64,000 nucleotides of DNA, taken from JAKAVN01 sp963734845 (lineage in GTDB: Bacteria; Desulfobacterota; Binatia; Binatales; Binataceae). Positions 60,561 to 64,000 of this stretch are shown in pieces (positions within the stretch are counted from its first letter, which is position 1; the number at the start of each line of letters is the position of its first letter). Below the pieces are notes generated by a model that did no database searches, was not told where the DNA came from, and saw nothing but the letters and a program-made list of their open reading frames with translations. A program made the translations under genes and the position numbers. The DNA is taken from the NCBI GenBank assembly GCA_963734845.1, contig CAVTIS010000011.1:216520-280519 (forward strand). Direction: 5' to 3'.

Positions 60561-61439
60561 ATGGCTGCTGACTATTCTATCTGGGTCCTTGGCTATGCGC
60601 GTACCCAGGTGTCGGGCGATTTCATGGGCGGGTCGCCGATCGCCAGTAACACCGGCACCTTCGAAATTCCGATGCTCTACACGCTGGTGGTCTCGGCGCC
60701 GGGAACCAAAGACCGGCGCGTAATCGCGATCGACACCGGGTTCGGTGAGAGCGGCTTCGCCTCGGCCGAGGACAAGCTTTCGGGGATGTTCACCGATATC
60801 GAATGGCCCGGCGTCGTTCTCGGCAAGATCGGATTTCGTCCCGACGACGTCGACACAGTCATTCTGACCCACATGCACGCCGACCATGCAGGCAATGTGG
60901 TCGCGTTTCCCAAGGCCAAGGTTTACGTTCAGCGCGAGGAGTACGAGGGTTGGACGCGGCTTCGGCGCGGTGAGCTAATCAAGACGGCGGGCCCCGGCTC
61001 GTGGGCGCTCTCGTCGATTAACTGGGAGAACTTCGACCGCTTCGACGAGGCGATTGCCGCGGGCCGCGTGACCCTGCTCGACGGCGACCGCGAAGTCGCG
61101 CCCGGCATCACCTGCAGGCTGGCTTCGCAATCGCACACCTTCGGTTCGCAATGGGTGGAAATCGAAACTGCTTCCGGCCCGCATATCGCGGCGGGCGATT
61201 GCGTGTACTGGTACGCCAATCTCGAGAAGATGTGGCCGCCAGGCTATATCCAGGGAAATCCGTGGAACGTGATGCAGGTGTTCGAGAAGATGAGCGGGAT
61301 TATCGGCGACAAGCTGCCGCGCGTGGTCCCCGGCCACGACATGGAAGTCTTCAAGCGCAACGTCAACTGGACGACGGGACTCAACCCGGTCGCAGAGCTG
61401 CATCTGGCGGCGGGCGAAAAATCGCGGCGTCCGAAATAA
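60561..61439 (+). CDS. Metallo-beta-lactamase-fold hydrolase (lactonase-like)
   Basis: 292 aa. Di-metal motif THMHADHAG (HxHxDH), a further His in QSHTFGSQW, Asp in IAAGDCVYW and His in VVPGHDMEV. The order matches AiiA/AttM-type lactonases and related hydrolases. ATG at 60561 follows GGGAGAAGG; the TTG at 60546 is upstream of the ribosome site. It follows the LigB pair by 62 bp on the same strand, so hydrolysis of a lactone or ring-cleavage product is more likely than quorum quenching. Confidence 0.86.
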   Translation: MAADYSIWVLGYARTQVSGDFMGGSPIASNTGTFEIPMLYTLVVSAPGTKDRRVIAIDTGFGESGFASAEDKLSGMFTDIEWPGVVLGKIGFRPDDVDTVILTHMHADHAGNVVAFPKAKVYVQREEYEGWTRLRRGELIKTAGPGSWALSSINWENFDRFDEAIAAGRVTLLDGDREVAPGITCRLASQSHTFGSQWVEIETASGPHIAAGDCVYWYANLEKMWPPGYIQGNPWNVMQVFEKMSGIIGDKLPRVVPGHDMEVFKRNVNWTTGLNPVAELHLAAGEKSRRPK

Positions 61440-61758
61440 GCGTCATTGTATAAAGGGCCGGCCGCGGTGCTGGCACGCGCGCGGCGCGCGGGTCGGCGCC
61501 GATGGTGCAAAAGGCCGGGCGTCCTCAGCCGACGTACATTGATCGCGGCGCTTGCGCCGGGAAAAGCCAACGACGGCAGATCCCCATCTTTAGTCGCATT
61601 GCCTCCCCATTCGCAGTGAGGCACGCCCGGCCCGTTAATCCAGCTTCTGATGCGATAACACCGCGGTGGGTTTTCCGGTTCCATCGCACCGCGGCGAGTC
61701 GCCATCTATTAATACGCAATGCTTGGACGATCGGATTTGCGTATGGATTTGCGGAAGC
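61440..61758. other. Convergent intergenic region, 319 bp
   Basis: Lies between the MBL hydrolase (plus) and the deacetylase (minus). It contains GC-rich inverted stretches near 61475-61500 but no gene, RNA or T-tract terminator that I can defend. Confidence 0.5.
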
Positions 61759-62629
61759 TCAGGCGCGCTCGACAGCTTGGGGCGGGCGCGACCGTTTGAA
61801 TTCTTCCGCCACCTCGCGCATCGTCTTGAACCCAATCCCGTCACGGCTGCGAATATGGTCGACGAGCCGCTCGAGCATCAGCAGGCGATGACCACGGCCG
61901 ATGCACTGCGGATGCAGGGTCAGGATGTAAGTGCCCTCGCCAAGCCGATCGTAGAGATAGTCGAAGTCGCCCGCCCAGACCTCGAAGATCCGCGACGGCG
62001 AGGCGATGCCCGGGTTGATGCCGTTGCGGGTCCAGATGTGCTCGAAGGCGACGAAGTCGTCGAGTCCCCAGGTAAACGGCAATTCCACGACCTCGGTCGG
62101 GGGGCCGAAGATGAAGGCGCTGTCCTTGGGTGCCTGGTCGCCGACCCTGCAATAGTAAGGCGTGAAGTCGTCCCCCATCATGCTGCTGTCGTAGAGCATC
62201 CCGTGGCTGACCAGGAGTTCGAGCGTGTGCGGCGTGAGCCCGGCAGCAGGCGATCGGTAGCCGACCGGCGCGTGGCCGGTGACCCTCTTCAGCGACGCGA
62301 TTGCCATAGCGAAATCGCGTATCTCCTCCTCGGACGAGCCCAGGCGCTCGTGGCGGTAGCCGTGATGGCCGATCTCGTGGCCGGCAGCGGCGATTTGCGC
62401 GACCGCGTCGGGATAGGTGTCGGCGGTATGGCCAGGGACGAACCAGGTCGAGGGGATTTTCCACTCGCGTAGCATGTCGAGCAGCCGCCGTGCGCCGACC
62501 ACGCCGAATTCGCCACGCGAGATGGCGCTCGGCGAGGAGGCGTGGAAATTGCCGATCCAGACCGAGATCGCGTCGAAGTCGAAAGTCAGACACACATTGA
62601 TTTTTTTCTGGTTAGCGCTTTTTTGCCAT
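61759..62629 (-). CDS. Polysaccharide deacetylase family protein, start frame disrupted
   Basis: NodB-homology hydrolase: INVCLTFDFDAISVW (metal Asp pair), GHEIGHHGYRHERL for the HxxxH metal motif, GYRSPAAGLTP for the Arg/Ser motif, LPFTWGLDDF, and LTLHPQCIGRG for the final His. The branch resembles peptidoglycan/allantoinase-like deacetylases. The intact frame runs from 61759 up to about 62620. ATG 62629 has an excellent ribosome site (AAGGAG) but is one base out of frame because of a run of six A on the coding strand (T at 62619-62624); five would give MAKSANQKKINV. The frame could continue to 62742, but without family character. Confidence 0.8.
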
Positions 62630-62862
62630 CGGCAGCTCCTTGCGCCATCTCTACTGCCATAGCCTCCGGGGTGTCCAGTCAGCCGACGGTCTCCTGGCCA
62701 GCGAACCCTCTCTTGGTCGACCGCGTGCGCGCGGCTTGCCAAGTGTCGGAGGCTTTATGTACGCTCAGCGAGCGCGGCAGCGCGCGAATAATGCGCGCGC
62801 GGGCCGGCTTCACGGCATTGTCCCTGCGCTACGTCCATAGAACATTCAAAACGCCGAAGGGC

Positions 62863-62890
62863 GCGGCTTCTATTTTGCGGCTTCTATTTT
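62863..62890. repeat. Perfect tandem 14-mer GCGGCTTCTATTTT x2
   Basis: Copies at 62863-62876 and 62877-62890, just upstream of the ATG at 62913 of the broken lipoprotein gene. Confidence 0.85.
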
Positions 62891-62912
62891 AAAGAAGGGT
62901 GGTGGTCTTGCG

Positions 62913-63631
62913 ATGGGCCGAGTGGCTGGCCTGTTAGCATTGGGTTGGCGATAGCACCGCTTGCCGGTTGCAATCGCGGCGATCTCGGATCGGAACCGAT
63001 TATTTCCCATTGACCCCGAATTGACCTGGACTTACCAGGTCATCGCCAAGAGTCAGGGCACGCAGTATCAGATCACTGACCGTGTGATCGGCGTGAAATA
63101 TGTTCCCGCGCTTAAGGTCACAGGCTCGGTGGTCGACGAGTTTACAGTCTCGAGCGCGGCGGCACTCGCCCCCTGGTGTATTACGCCAAGAACGGATACA
63201 TCGCGCGCCTATCCGCGCTCGACTACGATCAGAAAACTATTATGGCGCCGTCATGGGGACGGTCGGAAGAGGCGCAGTTTCTGCCGCTGCGGCTTCAGCC
63301 GAATCTGGCATGGACCAACGTGATCTTCCCCTATGGACATCTCTCGGGATCTTTCAACATCAACCAGAGCCATCGTACCTTCGCCGAAACCAAGGAGATA
63401 GAGACCCCCGCTGGCCGCTTCAACAATTGCATCCGTATCGAGACCCAGGCCAAGTACGAAGGCGGGATGTATGCACGCAAGAAACAACAGCTCCAGCTCA
63501 CCTATCTGGATTGGTACGCACCCAACGTCGGATTGATAAGGACGGTGTCACTCGAAGGCGGTCCCACAGGCCCTGAATGGATGGTAGAACTGGTCAGATT
63601 CAAGGTGACGCCGGCGGCGCAGACGAACTAA
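62913..63631 (+). pseudogene. Lipoprotein gene broken by three frame changes
   Basis: Three pieces in successive frames make one sensible product. ATG 62913 starts MGRVAGLLALG and stops at 62952; one base later in frame, LAIAPLAGCNRGDLGSEP gives a perfect lipobox (cysteine at 62969). A second break near 63003-63007 leads into PIDPELTWTYQVIAKSQG. A third lies in the C5 run at 63169-63173, where one C more would join it to LVYYAKNGYIARLSALDYD and the rest to 63631. The C-terminal 140 residues are intact and beta-rich (AKYEGGMYARKKQQLQLTYL). Either a decayed gene or a poorly resolved stretch. Family not recognised. Confidence 0.62.
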
Positions 63632-63692
63632 AACGCCGGCGTCAGAGCGGCTTCGCAGCAGGCTCTATTGGACGGCCGGGCTTCGCTTGGCG

Positions 63693-64000
63693 TTACGGTT
63701 TCAGCGGCTGGCCGGTGGCAGCGGTGTTCGCGCCGGTTGCGTAATCGATAGCGAGCGCGTCGACGTAGTAGCCCGTATGCCCTTGCTCTCCGAACCGGGG
63801 CTTGTACTGCATCTTGTTGATGTAATCCCCGGCCTGATTCGGGGTGCTGTTCGCCGAGGTAACGGCGGTCTCGCTCTCGTTGGGCGTCACTTCGTAGAGC
63901 TTCGAATTCACGTCCTGCTTCCTGTCGTCTACGATCAAGAGCGCCTCGGCACCGGTGGCACAGGCCTGACGCTTAAGTTCCGGCAGCACTTGGCCGGGTC
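63693..64000 (-). CDS. Unknown protein, 5' part beyond the window
   Basis: The minus-strand frame is open from the window end to a TAA at 63693, about 102 codons. The visible C-terminal part starts PGQVLPELKRQACATGAEALLIVDDRK, a pattern seen at the end of small exported lipoproteins where a conserved Gly-Ala-(E/D)-Ala-(L)-(I) follows a helix, and ends TGQPLKP. No motif gives a function. The internal ATG-like starts are not trusted, because the frame continues to the window edge. Confidence 0.5.
   Translation of the reverse strand, partial: PGQVLPELKRQACATGAEALLIVDDRKQDVNSKLYEVTPNESETAVTSANSTPNQAGDYINKMQYKPRFGEQGHTGYYVDALAIDYATGANTAATGQPLKP

Noticed and set aside
60561..61439. Quorum-quenching lactonase
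   Set aside because: No luxI/luxR or other signalling genes nearby; the neighbours are catabolic.
62615..62630. Programmed frameshift at A-AAA-AAG in the deacetylase start
   Set aside because: The slippery heptamer is in phase, but a -1 shift leads into the wrong frame; the coding frame needs +1, so an indel is the simpler reading.

Overview
The window is a GC-rich, gene-dense bacterial chromosome segment. It has no rRNA, tRNA, CRISPR array, insertion sequence or phage gene that I can recognise. The mixture suggests a soil or sediment bacterium of the Binatota / former 'Deltaproteobacteria' type: envelope and housekeeping genes interleaved with amidohydrolases, VOC and LigB ring-cleavage dioxygenases, crotonases, CaiB/BaiF CoA-transferases and ferritin-like diiron oxygenases. 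That placement is inferred from gene content only.

Layout. 1-4.9 kb: end of a small zinc-ribbon gene, tRNA m1A58 methyltransferase, class A penicillin-binding protein, ArsA-type ATPase. 5.0-7.9 kb: a minus-strand set made of an aryl-acid AMP ligase, a cysteine-rich 95-residue protein and a PaaA/PaaC-type diiron protein. 8-24 kb: mostly housekeeping (M23 peptidase, fabF-fabH, transketolase, 6-phosphogluconolactonase-like protein, typA, an AsmA-like giant, a TIGR04282 transferase, cutA, hisC, pth). 24-33 kb: aromatic and acyl catabolism (extradiol dioxygenase, three amidohydrolases, DUF420 membrane protein, boxB-boxC of the aerobic benzoyl-CoA pathway). 33-35 kb and 40-46 kb: two stretches that look lower in GC than the rest. 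Both hold a glycine-zipper exported protein. The first also has an M48-like protein without its HExxH motif; the second has an arylsulfatase, a DUF4410 lipoprotein and a PDZ protein. 35-40 kb: BadH-like dehydrogenase, enoyl-CoA hydratase, a diiron protein behind a near-consensus sigma-70 promoter with a palindromic operator, a TetR regulator, and a rhodanese-cyclase-microprotein set. 46-54 kb: RND efflux pair, frameshifted hybrid histidine kinase, RedB-like protein. 54-61.5 kb: crotonase, lipoprotein methyltransferase, then a compact plus-strand cluster of two CoA-transferases, a two-subunit LigB-type dioxygenase and a metallo-beta-lactamase-fold hydrolase. 61.7-64 kb: a polysaccharide deacetylase, a lipoprotein gene interrupted by several frame breaks, and a partial gene.

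How the genes fit together. Four groups plausibly act on aromatic or acyl-CoA substrates: ligase plus diiron protein (5.0-7.9 kb), BoxB/BoxC with amidohydrolases (24-33 kb), BadH-like dehydrogenase plus hydratase plus diiron protein (35-38 kb), and CoA-transferases plus LigB pair plus MBL hydrolase (56-61 kb). The last group is the best candidate for an undescribed pathway.

Two genome-wide oddities stand out. Many intergenic gaps carry two or three copies of a 10-16 bp unit, different at each site and usually next to a start or stop codon. Three loci (52.28, 62.62 and 62.9-63.2 kb) carry frame breaks in short homopolymers, which may be assembly errors or real decay.
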